A stretch of DNA of 64,000 bases, from contig OZ244156.1 in assembly GCA_965216395.1 (NCBI GenBank), positions 806,001-870,000 of the forward strand, read 5' to 3'. This stretch comes from CAZBXD01 sp965216395. GTDB taxonomy: Bacteria; Pseudomonadota; Alphaproteobacteria; Micavibrionales; SZUA-601. Numbering within the stretch: position 1 is the first letter of the stretch; each line of letters begins with the position of its first letter. Positions 16,898 through 25,385 of the stretch are shown one piece after another. The notes below the pieces were generated by a model that ran no database searches, was not told where the DNA came from, and saw nothing but the letters and a program-made list of their open reading frames with translations. The translations under genes and the position numbers were made by a program.

Positions 16898-19126
16898 TTA
16901 AAATTTATTCATTTTTGGAAAGCCATGCGGAGGCATCCGTCCCGCGGCGGCGCGTTTCCCCATCCATTGCCGTAAATCCGTTTCCGTGCGCGTGTTGGAG
17001 CCTTGCTGCCAACTCAATCCCTCTTCTAATTTAAATGTACGCGCATCCGACAAACCGCCATCCTTATAACGTTGGAGGATCACACCACGGCCACGCGACA
17101 TTTCTGGCACTTCTTCCATAGGGAAAATATTCAATTTACGATTTTCACCAATCACGGCGATATGATCATCACCCTCTGCCACAGGCCAACATGCTTGCGC
17201 TTCACCCTGTTTTAAATTTAAAACAACCTTACCATTTTTGGTTTGGGCTTCAACATCTTTCATCGGCACGATAAAGCCACGCCCATCATCCCCAGCGATC
17301 AACATTTTACCCGCCTCATCATATTTTAAAACAGCGACGATATCCGCATCATCGGCAATGGCAAACATTAAACGAATAGGTTCTCCATAACCTCGACCAC
17401 GGGGCAATTTATCTGCACCCAGTGTAAAGATGCGGCCCATCGTCCCCACAACAAGCAATTTATCCGTTGTTTGACAATGAATAACAAAGCGTTCGCGATC
17501 GCCCTCTTTGTATTTTTGGTCGCCGACATCCTTGATATGCCCCTTCAACGCACGTACCCAACCTTGTTGTGAGATAAGGACCGTGATCGGTTCTTTCTCG
17601 ATATAGGCTTCAATCGGGACTTCCTCCAGAACAGGTGCTTGTGAAATCATCGTGCGGCGCGCACCAATTTCGTCATTACCACCAAAGAGGCGCTTCATTT
17701 CTTTCACTTGGTCACGAATACCTTTCCAACGTAAATTTTCGTCAGCCAGTAATTCTTGCAAGCGATTTTTCTCAATTGTCAATTTATCGCGCTCGTCACG
17801 AATTTCTTGCTCTTCGAGTTTTCGCAAATTTTTCAAACGCATGTTTAAAATAGCATCGGCCTGTATTTCTGTTAAATTAAAGGCTTTAATCAATTCTTCC
17901 TTAGGTTCATCTTCAAAACGAATGATACGGATCACTTCATCCAAATTGAGATACGCGATAAGATAGCCTTCTAAAATTTCAAGGCGTTTTTCTATTTTTT
18001 TAAGCTGGAACTGGCTGCGACGAATTAAAACATCCATACGATGATTAAGAAAAGCTTGGAGGACTTCCTTAATATTCATCACTTTTGGCGTTGTTCCCCC
18101 ATCCAATACATTCATATTGAGCGAAAATTTATTCTCTAAATCCGTGTGTCGGAAAAGCGTTTGCATCAACACTTCTGCTTCAACATTACGACTTTTGGGG
18201 GTAATAACGATACGAATATCTTCAGCCGACTCATCGCGGACATCATCTAAAAGGGGAAGTTTTTTATCATGTAGTAAATCAGCGATTTTCTCAATCAAGC
18301 TTGACTTTTGCACCTGATAAGGAATTTCTGTGATAATAATCTGATAAGTTCCCTGTCCTAAATCTTCTTTCTCCCATTTGGCGCGCATACGAAACGAACC
18401 ACGCCCCGTTTTATATGCTTCTATGATATTTTCTCTTGGCTCAACCAGAACACCGCCTGTTGGAAAATCAGGGCCTTTAATATGGTTCAGTACCTCTTCT
18501 AATGTCGATGATTTTTTACGCAGCATTTGATCCAACGCATCACAGAGCTCACCCACATTGTGTGGCGGGATATTCGTTGCCATCCCTACGGCAATACCCG
18601 ATGATCCATTGGCCAATAAATTGGGAAATGCGGCGGGCAATACAACTGGCTCTTTGCCATCACCATCATAGGTTGCGCGAAAATCAACCGTATCTTCATC
18701 TAACCCTTCTAATAAGGCTTCTGCCACGGTGGTCATCTTTGATTCCGTATAACGCATGGCGGCCGCGTTATCGCCATCAATATTACCAAAATTACCCTGT
18801 CCATAAACCAGCGGATAACGCACAGCAAAATCTTGCGCCAATCGCACCATCGCGTCATAAACAGACGCATCACCATGCGGGTGAAACTTACCGATCACAT
18901 CACCAATCACACGCGCGGACTTTTTAGGCATGCCATCACTGCGCAAAGATAATTGACGCATCGCATAAAGAATACGCCGATGCACCGGCTTCATACCATC
19001 GCGTACATCGGGGAGCGAACGCGACACAATCGTTGAAAGGGCGTAAGAGAGATATTTCTCACGCATCACCTCATCAAGCGGGGTATTAATAATCGTTCCA
19101 GCGGTGTTTTTTGTTTTTTGTGTCAT
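16898..19126 (-). CDS. parC: DNA topoisomerase IV subunit A
   Basis: A 742-residue type IIA topoisomerase A subunit. The N-terminal YLSYALSTIVSRSLPDVRDGMKPVHRRILYAM and the catalytic-Tyr segment AAAMRYTESKMT are intact, as is FPTGG. The short C-terminal beta-pinwheel and the lack of a canonical GyrA box support ParC rather than GyrA, and the length fits alphaproteobacterial ParC. ParC with ParE decatenates replicated chromosomes. It is transcribed divergently from an orphan gene at 19281, with 154 bp between. Confidence 0.95.
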   Translation of the reverse strand: MTQKTKNTAGTIINTPLDEVMREKYLSYALSTIVSRSLPDVRDGMKPVHRRILYAMRQLSLRSDGMPKKSARVIGDVIGKFHPHGDASVYDAMVRLAQDFAVRYPLVYGQGNFGNIDGDNAAAMRYTESKMTTVAEALLEGLDEDTVDFRATYDGDGKEPVVLPAAFPNLLANGSSGIAVGMATNIPPHNVGELCDALDQMLRKKSSTLEEVLNHIKGPDFPTGGVLVEPRENIIEAYKTGRGSFRMRAKWEKEDLGQGTYQIIITEIPYQVQKSSLIEKIADLLHDKKLPLLDDVRDESAEDIRIVITPKSRNVEAEVLMQTLFRHTDLENKFSLNMNVLDGGTTPKVMNIKEVLQAFLNHRMDVLIRRSQFQLKKIEKRLEILEGYLIAYLNLDEVIRIIRFEDEPKEELIKAFNLTEIQADAILNMRLKNLRKLEEQEIRDERDKLTIEKNRLQELLADENLRWKGIRDQVKEMKRLFGGNDEIGARRTMISQAPVLEEVPIEAYIEKEPITVLISQQGWVRALKGHIKDVGDQKYKEGDRERFVIHCQTTDKLLVVGTMGRIFTLGADKLPRGRGYGEPIRLMFAIADDADIVAVLKYDEAGKMLIAGDDGRGFIVPMKDVEAQTKNGKVVLNLKQGEAQACWPVAEGDDHIAVIGENRKLNIFPMEEVPEMSRGRGVILQRYKDGGLSDARTFKLEEGLSWQQGSNTRTETDLRQWMGKRAAAGRMPPHGFPKMNKF

Positions 19127-19220
19127 GATTTTATTTTGATTTCATAAGTTATTTTATTTCAGTTAAAAAATATAGATGTATGCTGGTTTTTCAAGCCTTA
19201 TTAATTTTATTAAAAATATA

Positions 19221-19249
19221 TTGACATAATCGCTTATGTTTAATATAGT
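19221..19249 (+). promoter_or_regulatory. Shared-type promoter before an orphan gene
   Basis: TTGACA (19221-19226), TAAT, and TATAGT (19244-19249) after a 17-nt spacer. The start codon follows 31 bp later. It belongs to the eight-member promoter set. Confidence 0.75.
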
Positions 19250-19280
19250 TAATTCACAGAAACAATAAAGGTCTATAAAG

Positions 19281-19790
19281 ATGAAAAAAAGAAAACAGTT
19301 ACATGCTGAAATCGTAAAATCTGGAGAAAGAGCACATTTACTTACAGAACAAATATTTAGTATGCAGGTCAAAAGACAAAAAATCCAAACCCTTTATTCT
19401 TCTACAGAATATCCAAATGTAGGACCAAAAATTGCAAAAGAAACAGGTTTTCAGAAATTAGCGAAGCAAATTGCTTCTCCCTTTGATAAAGTGCGCGGTA
19501 CGGTATTGACCGATTTTATCGGCGATAAAATGGGAACAAGCAAGTATTCCAAACATAAAAAAATGTTTGAAACATATGCTAAAGATCTTGGTACAACTTA
19601 TAATTATAGCCGTAAAGAACATAACAAGAATCGTCGTAGTGATAGTTTTGACTTTGCTAAGTTTGGAACTGAAGTCACTATTTACGTGAGATTTTTAAAA
19701 GAACAAGCTTTTAAACAAAACGCTAAAAATATAACATTGAATAATTACACAACAAAGCCGGATAAAAAAGTATTATATACTCCTAAGTAA
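19281..19790 (+). CDS. Orphan basic protein, unknown function
   Basis: A 169-residue protein that I do not recognise. It is rich in Lys and Arg throughout (for example MKKRKQ at the start and SRKEHNKNRRSD near 110-121), has no signal peptide or membrane helix, and has a predicted helical first third. The basic character could mean nucleic-acid binding, which is only a guess. The start ATG has AAAGGTC about 10 nt upstream. Its last 8 bases overlap the convergent recO gene. It is driven by the shared orphan-gene promoter, which supports it being a real gene. Confidence 0.7.
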   Translation: MKKRKQLHAEIVKSGERAHLLTEQIFSMQVKRQKIQTLYSSTEYPNVGPKIAKETGFQKLAKQIASPFDKVRGTVLTDFIGDKMGTSKYSKHKKMFETYAKDLGTTYNYSRKEHNKNRRSDSFDFAKFGTEVTIYVRFLKEQAFKQNAKNITLNNYTTKPDKKVLYTPK

Positions 19791-20493
19791 ACACATTCTC
19801 CAACTGTCGTCGCACTTCTGGTAAATCTTGATCCATAGGATGAAAGACAAAACGACGAAGGAAATGCGCAGTAAGCTTAAGGCCTTGATAAATATCACCC
19901 TTTGAATCACTGGATTGACCCGTCAGAAATTGTGGCAGGATAAGCAGTTTATCTCTGTGTTCCCCCGCCCCTTCTGTTGTGACCGCGCGCCCTGTACGTG
20001 GGCTAACATAGGTTAGTTGATCCGTTGCACCCGTGACTGCACAACGATCCAGATGTAAACCAAACCCCAACGCTTTGAGTAAATTAAGTTCCCACATGAC
20101 ATAAGCCTCAGCCCATACATCACGTTCTAGCGCGTCAATCAAGGCTAAAATACCATTATAAATACCCGGATAGCTGTGCCGTTCTGGCAAAGCGCGATTA
20201 GCAATCGCACACGCTGATCGTAAAGCTAATAAGGGATCAGGGCGTGTCATAAGACGTGCCGCATGGGGGGTTTCCATTTCAAGCGCATAATTACCTAACT
20301 GATCGGCCACGCGTGAACGCCATGTCACATGAACCGCATTACCAATTTGTAAAATTGGGCGCATTTTTTTTGAATTCCCCCCACGAACATACCCCGCATG
20401 ACGGCCATGATCAGCGGTCAAAACGTGAATAACAGACGATGTTTCGCCATGTTTACGATGTGAAAGGATGATACCTGTGTCTTGCCATTCCAT
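19783..20493 (-). CDS. recO: DNA repair protein RecO
   Basis: About 236 residues from the start I prefer, ATG at 20493 (MEWQDTGIILSHRKHGET), which is how alphaproteobacterial RecO proteins begin; an upstream extension would start at a TTG. The N-terminal OB fold includes HGRHAGYVRGGNSKK and the C-terminal half is helical, with a single Cys in DRCAVTG where many relatives have a four-Cys zinc site. RecO with RecR loads RecA onto SSB-coated single-stranded DNA. It follows the unknown gene 20530-20949 by 36 bp. Confidence 0.9.
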   Translation of the reverse strand: MEWQDTGIILSHRKHGETSSVIHVLTADHGRHAGYVRGGNSKKMRPILQIGNAVHVTWRSRVADQLGNYALEMETPHAARLMTRPDPLLALRSACAIANRALPERHSYPGIYNGILALIDALERDVWAEAYVMWELNLLKALGFGLHLDRCAVTGATDQLTYVSPRTGRAVTTEGAGEHRDKLLILPQFLTGQSSDSKGDIYQGLKLTAHFLRRFVFHPMDQDLPEVRRQLENVFT

Positions 20494-20529
20494 GAGAAAA
20501 AGCATAAACGGATTGGAAATAAGATCCAA

Positions 20530-20949
20530 TTATAAAAATAAAAATTGTCGAATATTTTGTAAAATGCCACCAATGGTCAGTGATGGCGTTATTTTAGATG
20601 CCTTTCTTTGGCAATCCGTGTAATGTATTGCCTTAATCACAGGCAAAGCTGCCTCATAAAAATCGACCATAGATTGATAATCCTTACGTGCAGGCAAATG
20701 AAATTCCCGTCGACACGCCAAACGTTTCAACGCATTTACTGTTTTATCAATACGTCCCGATTGTTTCGGCCATGAATGATATAAACTGGGGTAGATGTTA
20801 TTTTCAACTGAGAATCCTTTATCCAATTTGGCACTTTTTAAACGACTATAACCAGAGCCGCCACGTACAAATTCACGCCGCAAACGCCGCCTGTGAGACG
20901 GCACAAAATGGGTGCGGACAGAAACGATATTTTCGTGTTGAGCAACCAT
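20530..20949 (-). CDS. Hypothetical protein upstream of recO
   Basis: About 139 residues from ATG 20949 (MVAQHENIVSV), chosen because AAGGG lies about 13 nt upstream; the frame is open for 15 more codons. I do not recognise it. It is strongly basic in the first third (SHRRRLRREFVRGG) and contains a PKQSGRIDKTVNALKRLACRREFHL stretch. No signal peptide or membrane helix. It lies between folK and recO on the same strand, so it may be in their operon. The unbroken frame and base composition like its neighbours favour a real gene. Confidence 0.55.
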   Translation of the reverse strand: MVAQHENIVSVRTHFVPSHRRRLRREFVRGGSGYSRLKSAKLDKGFSVENNIYPSLYHSWPKQSGRIDKTVNALKRLACRREFHLPARKDYQSMVDFYEAALPVIKAIHYTDCQRKASKITPSLTIGGILQNIRQFLFL

Positions 20950-21050
20950 TATAAAACGACCCTTTAAAGGTGTTAAAAGTAAATTAATAACCAATAAAAC
21001 TATACCATTTTTGAAGCTGTTTTTCCAGAACTTTATGAAAAAAAAGCGTT

Positions 21051-21536
21051 CTAAACTTTGTAAACAACCTGTCTGCTTGGGATTCGTTCAACCATCTCAG
21101 AAATCATTTTTTTCGAAGATGGGTCCATCCATTGGGGGGCAATATCGCGAAGGGGGTATAAAATATACCCACGATTAGCAAGGTCTGGATGGGGAATCTG
21201 GATATTCTTTTTTCGAATAATCTGATCATGATAAGCAATAAGGTTAATATCAATGATCCGCGGGCCATTTTTAACAACGCGTATGCGACCCAATTCTTGT
21301 TCAGCATTGAGACAAATTTTTAATAATTCTGCAGCAGATTTATCCGTATTAACCTGTGCCACCATATTGATAAACATTGGGTCATGACGTGAAACAGAAC
21401 TAGATGTTTCATAAAAAGGTGAGGATTTAACAATCCTCACCCCTTTTGATTCAAGTTTTTCTAGGGCACGAAGAATGATCAAACGACGACCACCGTATCG
21501 ATTGGCCAAGTTAGAGCCAAATCCCAGAAAAATCAT
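21051..21536 (-). CDS. folK: 2-amino-4-hydroxy-6-hydroxymethyldihydropteridine pyrophosphokinase
   Basis: A 161-residue HPPK. It starts MIFLGFGSNLANR, the family-typical first strand, and has SSPFYET, HDPMFINMV, LNAEQELGRIR and GPRIIDINLI, the last being the family signature (usually GPRTLDLDIL, with two Asp binding magnesium; the second is Asn here at D-I-N). HPPK transfers pyrophosphate from ATP to the pterin in folate synthesis. The next gene upstream ends 3 bp before it. Slight change at the metal-binding pair is worth noting but the fold is clear. Confidence 0.92.
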   Translation of the reverse strand: MIFLGFGSNLANRYGGRRLIILRALEKLESKGVRIVKSSPFYETSSSVSRHDPMFINMVAQVNTDKSAAELLKICLNAEQELGRIRVVKNGPRIIDINLIAYHDQIIRKKNIQIPHPDLANRGYILYPLRDIAPQWMDPSSKKMISEMVERIPSRQVVYKV

Positions 21537-21539
21537 TAT

Positions 21540-22067
21540 TTATTTCTTTTTCTTACGTGTTGTTGTTTTTTTCTTTTTTGCAGGCGCTTTTTTCTTTGCC
21601 GCCGGTTTAACAACAACTGTTTCAGGCATGTGACAAGACATATCCGTTGTACAACAAGATGTTTCACAGCATGATTTGAAATAAGAGAAAATAATCCCTA
21701 AGCCCACACCAGAAACGATCCCACCAATCGCCCATGCAACAGCCAAAGATTCAGGAATAGGCATATAAATATATGAGCTGGCATCCAGAACAGCAAGTAA
21801 TAGACCCGCTAAAACGCCAAAACAAACGCCCCCTTGAATACCTTTACAGCACTTCATTTTATCGTATAAGGAAGCAAGCAAAACAACAATAAGCAATTGT
21901 GACCCAAAAGACCACCATTTTAATTCTTCCATTTCGGCAGGTGTGCGCCACATATCGGCTGTCGCTTCGTATGCACCCGAAAGCACAACACCGTGATACA
22001 ACCAATTAAAACCAAACAGGAAGACAAAACCTCCAACAACAGAATATAGGCATGATTTTTTAAACAT
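21540..22067 (-). CDS. Four-helix membrane protein with a basic Lys-rich tail
   Basis: A 175-residue protein with four hydrophobic segments (about 8-28, 51-66, 78-96, 105-128), a Cys-rich patch CCETSCCTTDMSC (about 134-146), then a tail of Lys, Ala and Thr similar to histone H1-type tails (last 25 residues). The membrane part resembles DUF1761-like small membrane proteins, without certainty. GGAG lies 7-10 nt before the start ATG (22067). It is co-directional with folK, 3 bp apart. Function unknown; the Cys patch could bind metal and the tail would be cytoplasmic and bind polyanions, both inferences. Confidence 0.65.
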   Translation of the reverse strand: MFKKSCLYSVVGGFVFLFGFNWLYHGVVLSGAYEATADMWRTPAEMEELKWWSFGSQLLIVVLLASLYDKMKCCKGIQGGVCFGVLAGLLLAVLDASSYIYMPIPESLAVAWAIGGIVSGVGLGIIFSYFKSCCETSCCTTDMSCHMPETVVVKPAAKKKAPAKKKKTTTRKKKK

Positions 22068-22280
22068 ATGAGAAACTCCATTAAATTAATACTATAAATC
22101 ACTTCATTTATAATCATTTTACACAACAAGCAAAAGGCTTATAATTCATGATATTACATACCATACTAATCATTTTGGTAACAAATACTTAATATTACAA
22201 TATAATTTATCTAAAATATTTTTTATATGACATGTTATGAAACCTTTTTAGAGCTTATCCGAATAAGGATAAAAATAACT

Positions 22281-22793
22281 ATGTGTAATGAGTTAAAGAG
22301 AATGAATCGAAGAAAATTTATAAAGATAGTGGCTTTTGCAAGCCTTATCCCTAACCTTATAAAGGTAAAAACAGTTATGGCTGATCATGGAAAAATAGAA
22401 AAAATCACATTGAGTAAAAAAGAATGGCAAGAAAAACTTTCTGAAGAAGAATTTCGCGTTCTGAGAAAAGAAGGTACAGAACCTTCTTTTTCAAGCCCTC
22501 TTAATAGTGAAAAACGCGATGGGCTTTTTGTATGCGCGGGGTGTGATTTGCCCTTATTCAAATCATCTATGAAATATGATAGTGGTACCGGATGGCCCAG
22601 TTTTTGGGACACGATAGACGGCCATATTGAAACAAAACGCGATTATAAGCTGATTATCCCGCGTACTGAATATCATTGCGCACGTTGTGGCGGTCATCAG
22701 GGGCATGTTTTTGATGATGGCCCTAAACCCACAGGTCTACGTTATTGTAATAATGGCGTGGCTCTTAAATTTATTCCAAAGGATCAAATATAA
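22281..22793 (+). CDS. msrB: Peptide-methionine (R)-S-oxide reductase, exported form
   Basis: About 170 residues. MsrB motifs are complete: two zinc pairs CAGC and CARC, GTGWPSFW, and the catalytic Cys in GLRYCNNGVALKF. The N-terminus MNRRKFIKIVAFASLIPNL looks like a twin-arginine signal, so the enzyme is probably sent folded to the periplasm. ATG 22281 is preceded by AAGGA; ATG 22302 directly before the twin arginines is an alternative. It overlaps msrA by one base. MsrB reduces the R form of methionine sulfoxide; with MsrA it would repair oxidised envelope proteins. Confidence 0.92.
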   Translation: MCNELKRMNRRKFIKIVAFASLIPNLIKVKTVMADHGKIEKITLSKKEWQEKLSEEEFRVLRKEGTEPSFSSPLNSEKRDGLFVCAGCDLPLFKSSMKYDSGTGWPSFWDTIDGHIETKRDYKLIIPRTEYHCARCGGHQGHVFDDGPKPTGLRYCNNGVALKFIPKDQI

Positions 22794-23404
22794 TGTTATT
22801 AAGAGGATTATTATTTATTATTATGAGCTTTTTTGCAGTCAACTCAGTTGAAGCACAAATATCAGAAAAGCCAAAAAATATCGAAACCGCGATTATCGCG
22901 GCGGGGTGTTTTTGGTGTATCGAATCCGATTACGATAAGGTGAATGGGGTGATCACCACAACCTCTGGCTATATTGGTGGGTCAAGCGAAGATGCCTCTT
23001 ACAAAAAAGTATCCAGTGGCCAAACCAATCATTATGAAGCGTTAAAAATTGAATATGATGCCGATAAACTATCTTACAACGACATTCTCAATATTTTTTG
23101 GCGTAACCATGATCTTTTCGATGATCAAGGCCAATTCTGTGACAAAGGGGGCCAATATCGCGCGGGTGTTTTTGTTCTCAATCAAAATCAAAGAAAAACG
23201 GCTGAATCATCAAAACAGGAAACGCAAAAACTATTTACAAAACCTATTGTCACCCAGATAATGGATGCGACCAATTTTTATCCGGCCGAGGATTATCATC
23301 AAGATTATCATATCCGAAACCCTATCCGTTATAAATTTTATCGCGGGCGCTGTGGTCGTGATAACCGCTTAAAAGAAATTTGGCAGGAGAAAAACCCCTC
23401 ATGA
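22793..23404 (+). CDS. msrA: Peptide-methionine (S)-S-oxide reductase, exported form
   Basis: A 203-residue MsrA with catalytic GCFWC (about residues 38-42) and the family motifs TSGYIGG, FWRNHD and YHQDY. A Sec signal peptide covers the first 22 residues (cleavage near VEAQ). It begins on the last base of the msrB stop and ends with a 4-bp overlap (ATGA) with the next gene, so the three genes form one unit. It reduces the S form of methionine sulfoxide, the complement of MsrB, in the periplasm. Confidence 0.93.
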   Translation: MLLRGLLFIIMSFFAVNSVEAQISEKPKNIETAIIAAGCFWCIESDYDKVNGVITTTSGYIGGSSEDASYKKVSSGQTNHYEALKIEYDADKLSYNDILNIFWRNHDLFDDQGQFCDKGGQYRAGVFVLNQNQRKTAESSKQETQKLFTKPIVTQIMDATNFYPAEDYHQDYHIRNPIRYKFYRGRCGRDNRLKEIWQEKNPS

Positions 23405-23574
23405 AAAAATATATCGTCATTAAAGTCATCAAAGATTTACAAGAATTCGAACGCCAAGTGAATGCCAAAATTGAACAGGGCTATCAACCCTTGGGCGGTG
23501 TGTCCTTACACACGGATGTAACATCACGCAATGATGAATTTTGCCAAGCCATGATTTTGAAAGAAAAACGATAG
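23401..23574 (+). CDS. Small DUF1737-like protein
   Basis: A 57-residue protein from ATG 23401, which overlaps the msrA stop by 4 bp. The pattern E-F-x-x-Q-V-N-A-K-I-E-Q-G-Y-Q-P-L-G-G-V and the end F-C-Q-A-M-I are those of DUF1737, small proteins of unknown function made of a strand-helix-strand unit. It lacks a signal peptide, unlike its two operon partners. Longer upstream extension to 23380 is possible but not needed. Confidence 0.8.
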   Translation: MKKYIVIKVIKDLQEFERQVNAKIEQGYQPLGGVSLHTDVTSRNDEFCQAMILKEKR

Positions 23575-23605
23575 CACTTTTATCATATCAGGCCTTATAT
23601 TTTTA

Positions 23606-23634
23606 TTGACATAATGAAAAACATTTATTATTTT
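23606..23634 (+). promoter_or_regulatory. Shared-type promoter before the HExxH gene
   Basis: TTGACA (23606-23611), TAAT and, after a 17-nt spacer, TATTTT (23629-23634), 37 bp before the start codon. Member of the eight-promoter set. Confidence 0.72.
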
Positions 23635-23671
23635 ACTTTAATATTACGTAAAAATATATTGAGAATTAAGT

Positions 23672-24589
23672 ATGAGCCAGAATCAAAGACAACTTTTAGT
23701 CAAAGCATTCAAAGAGAATCGGTCTCTAACAGAGTTTGATGACATTGCCAATTTAATGGAAGAAAACAACTATAGAATTTCATTTACAAGTAATTCAAAA
23801 AACCCTCCCGCTTATATAAATTTCCAATTTAATCCGCTTGCTAATCAAATTGAGGGTATGAGACTCATTATGAATTTTCATTATAAGCACCCTCTTATTA
23901 AGACATTTCTTGACCATGAAGCAACACACATCAAACAGCTTCATAAATTACAACAGATCGGCCCTGAAGCGATTTATAAAACAATAAAAGGACGGCTTGC
24001 TTATTCTCTTCTTCAAGAGACACATGCTTTTTCAAATCAGCCAGAATTTGCGATTAAGCGTTACATACAAAGAATAGATATGGGCCAAACACGTAATACA
24101 CCCGAAGAAAAGATTCTTATAGATATATCTAATAAACTCACTCCGGACGGAGCCATTACAAATATTTACCTAAGTAGTTTTAAAGAGCATTTACCCATAA
24201 CAAGTAGAAATCTTGACCCAACTAAAACAATAAAAAGATTCTACACTGATGCATCTACTCAAGAAATCGAACAAGCCTATCAAACCAGTCGTCAGAACGT
24301 TTTTAAACAGCTTTTGACTGGGAATATTTCAGATATGTTTGTTAACTGGTATATTGACTATAATCTAAAAGGCATTAAAGATGCTGGTAAATTTATCAAA
24401 GAAAAAGAAATGTCACTAGAAACAGCCATAACAACGCTTTGCACTGATAATCATCCTTTTATTACTGTTGAACATATCCATAATATTATAGGGGCCGACA
24501 GTTTATCAGGTATAGCTGACGAAATGGTTGCCCGCAGTAATCGCAAAACAGAGTTTCAAAAACGCATTGCCGCTTTGGAGGCACGTTAG
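23672..24589 (+). CDS. Putative HExxH metallopeptidase-like orphan protein
   Basis: A 305-residue soluble protein with HEATH at residues 82-86, a zincin HExxH, preceded by a hydrophobic helix start (PLIKTFLD). A candidate third ligand is Glu116 in LLQETHAF, 30 residues on, the arrangement of gluzincin-like and DUF6782-type putative peptidases, which have H-E-x-x-H then E-x-x-A. The remaining 180 residues are helical and unrecognised. No signal peptide. The start ATG has GAG 9 nt upstream. It carries the shared orphan promoter and ends just before zur. Peptidase activity is inference from motif only. Confidence 0.65.
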   Translation: MSQNQRQLLVKAFKENRSLTEFDDIANLMEENNYRISFTSNSKNPPAYINFQFNPLANQIEGMRLIMNFHYKHPLIKTFLDHEATHIKQLHKLQQIGPEAIYKTIKGRLAYSLLQETHAFSNQPEFAIKRYIQRIDMGQTRNTPEEKILIDISNKLTPDGAITNIYLSSFKEHLPITSRNLDPTKTIKRFYTDASTQEIEQAYQTSRQNVFKQLLTGNISDMFVNWYIDYNLKGIKDAGKFIKEKEMSLETAITTLCTDNHPFITVEHIHNIIGADSLSGIADEMVARSNRKTEFQKRIAALEAR

Positions 24590-24662
24590 AAACAAAAAGA
24601 ATATTCATCTGTTGCAAAGACGCAAAGCTTGGATTAGCCTTAACGTATTACGGTATGATAAG

Positions 24663-25094
24663 ATGACACAGATGAAAACACTCATAAACAAAGCACAGAA
24701 TTATTGTATTCAAAATAATTTACGCCTTACGGAACCTCGTTTGCATGTGCTTAAAATATTTGCGGAAACGACAAAACCGATGGGTGCTTATGATGTTTTG
24801 GAAAAGCTTGGAACATATATTAACCACCCTAAACCACCAACAGCCTATCGGGCGATTGATTTTTGGCGTGAACATGGTTTCATCCACAGAATTGAAAGCC
24901 TAAATGCTTATGTTACATGTTGCCAAAACCATGAGCACCACAATGTACATTTTTTGGTTTGCGATGATTGCCATTCTGTTGAGGAACTGCATAAACATCC
25001 AATTCAACCTTCAAGCGAATTAAATGGCTTCAAGGTAAAAAAAACTTTTAGCGAAACACATGGGACATGTACAGAATGTTCTTCAAGTAAATAG
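24663..25094 (+). CDS. zur: Fur-family regulator, probably zinc-responsive Zur
   Basis: About 143 residues from ATG 24663 (a second ATG at 24672). The recognition helix region PPTAYRAIDFWREHGFIHRIESLNAYVTCCQN is the form found in Zur rather than ferric Fur, and metal sites are visible as HEHHNVHFL, CDDC and CTEC. Zur represses zinc uptake genes when zinc is sufficient. A -10-like TATGAT sits at 24654-24659, so the mRNA would have almost no leader. No zinc transporter gene is adjacent. The assignment to Zur rather than another Fur branch is moderately sure. Confidence 0.82.
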   Translation: MTQMKTLINKAQNYCIQNNLRLTEPRLHVLKIFAETTKPMGAYDVLEKLGTYINHPKPPTAYRAIDFWREHGFIHRIESLNAYVTCCQNHEHHNVHFLVCDDCHSVEELHKHPIQPSSELNGFKVKKTFSETHGTCTECSSSK

Positions 25095-25100
25095 AAAAAA

Positions 25101-25175
<75 letters not shown>

Positions 25176-25247
25176 ATATACTTGAAACAAGTAAAATATT
25201 GTGGCACATTACACGAAATAAACATCACGTTTCAAGACATAGATGAC

Positions 25248-25385
25248 ATGAATGACAAAAAATTACTAAAAAAGCCAACATATTCTAAAAAAAAGAAAAC
25301 AGATTTAGCTGAAAAACGCGCCGCTAATCTGCGCGCCAACCTCAAAAAGCGTAAAGCATTGATACGCGAACGTAAGGAAAACTAA
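25248..25385 (+). CDS. Small Lys/Arg-rich protein
   Basis: A 45-residue basic protein (MNDKKLLKKPTYSKKKK and then AANLRANLKKRKALIRERKEN) with a helical, charged C-terminal half. Similar short proteins with an R-x-x-N-L-R-x-N-L-K-x-R-K motif are common in alphaproteobacteria and uncharacterised. The frame is open farther upstream, but that part overlaps the tRNA-Thr gene, so ATG 25248 is preferred. It ends overlapping proC by 4 bp on the other strand. Confidence 0.6.
   Translation: MNDKKLLKKPTYSKKKKTDLAEKRAANLRANLKKRKALIRERKEN

Noticed and set aside
17652..17966. Long open frames on the strand opposite parC and similar ones opposite radA, cckA, alaS and rplY
   Set aside because: They lie antisense to strongly supported genes, have no ribosome sites and resemble mirror frames of coding DNA.
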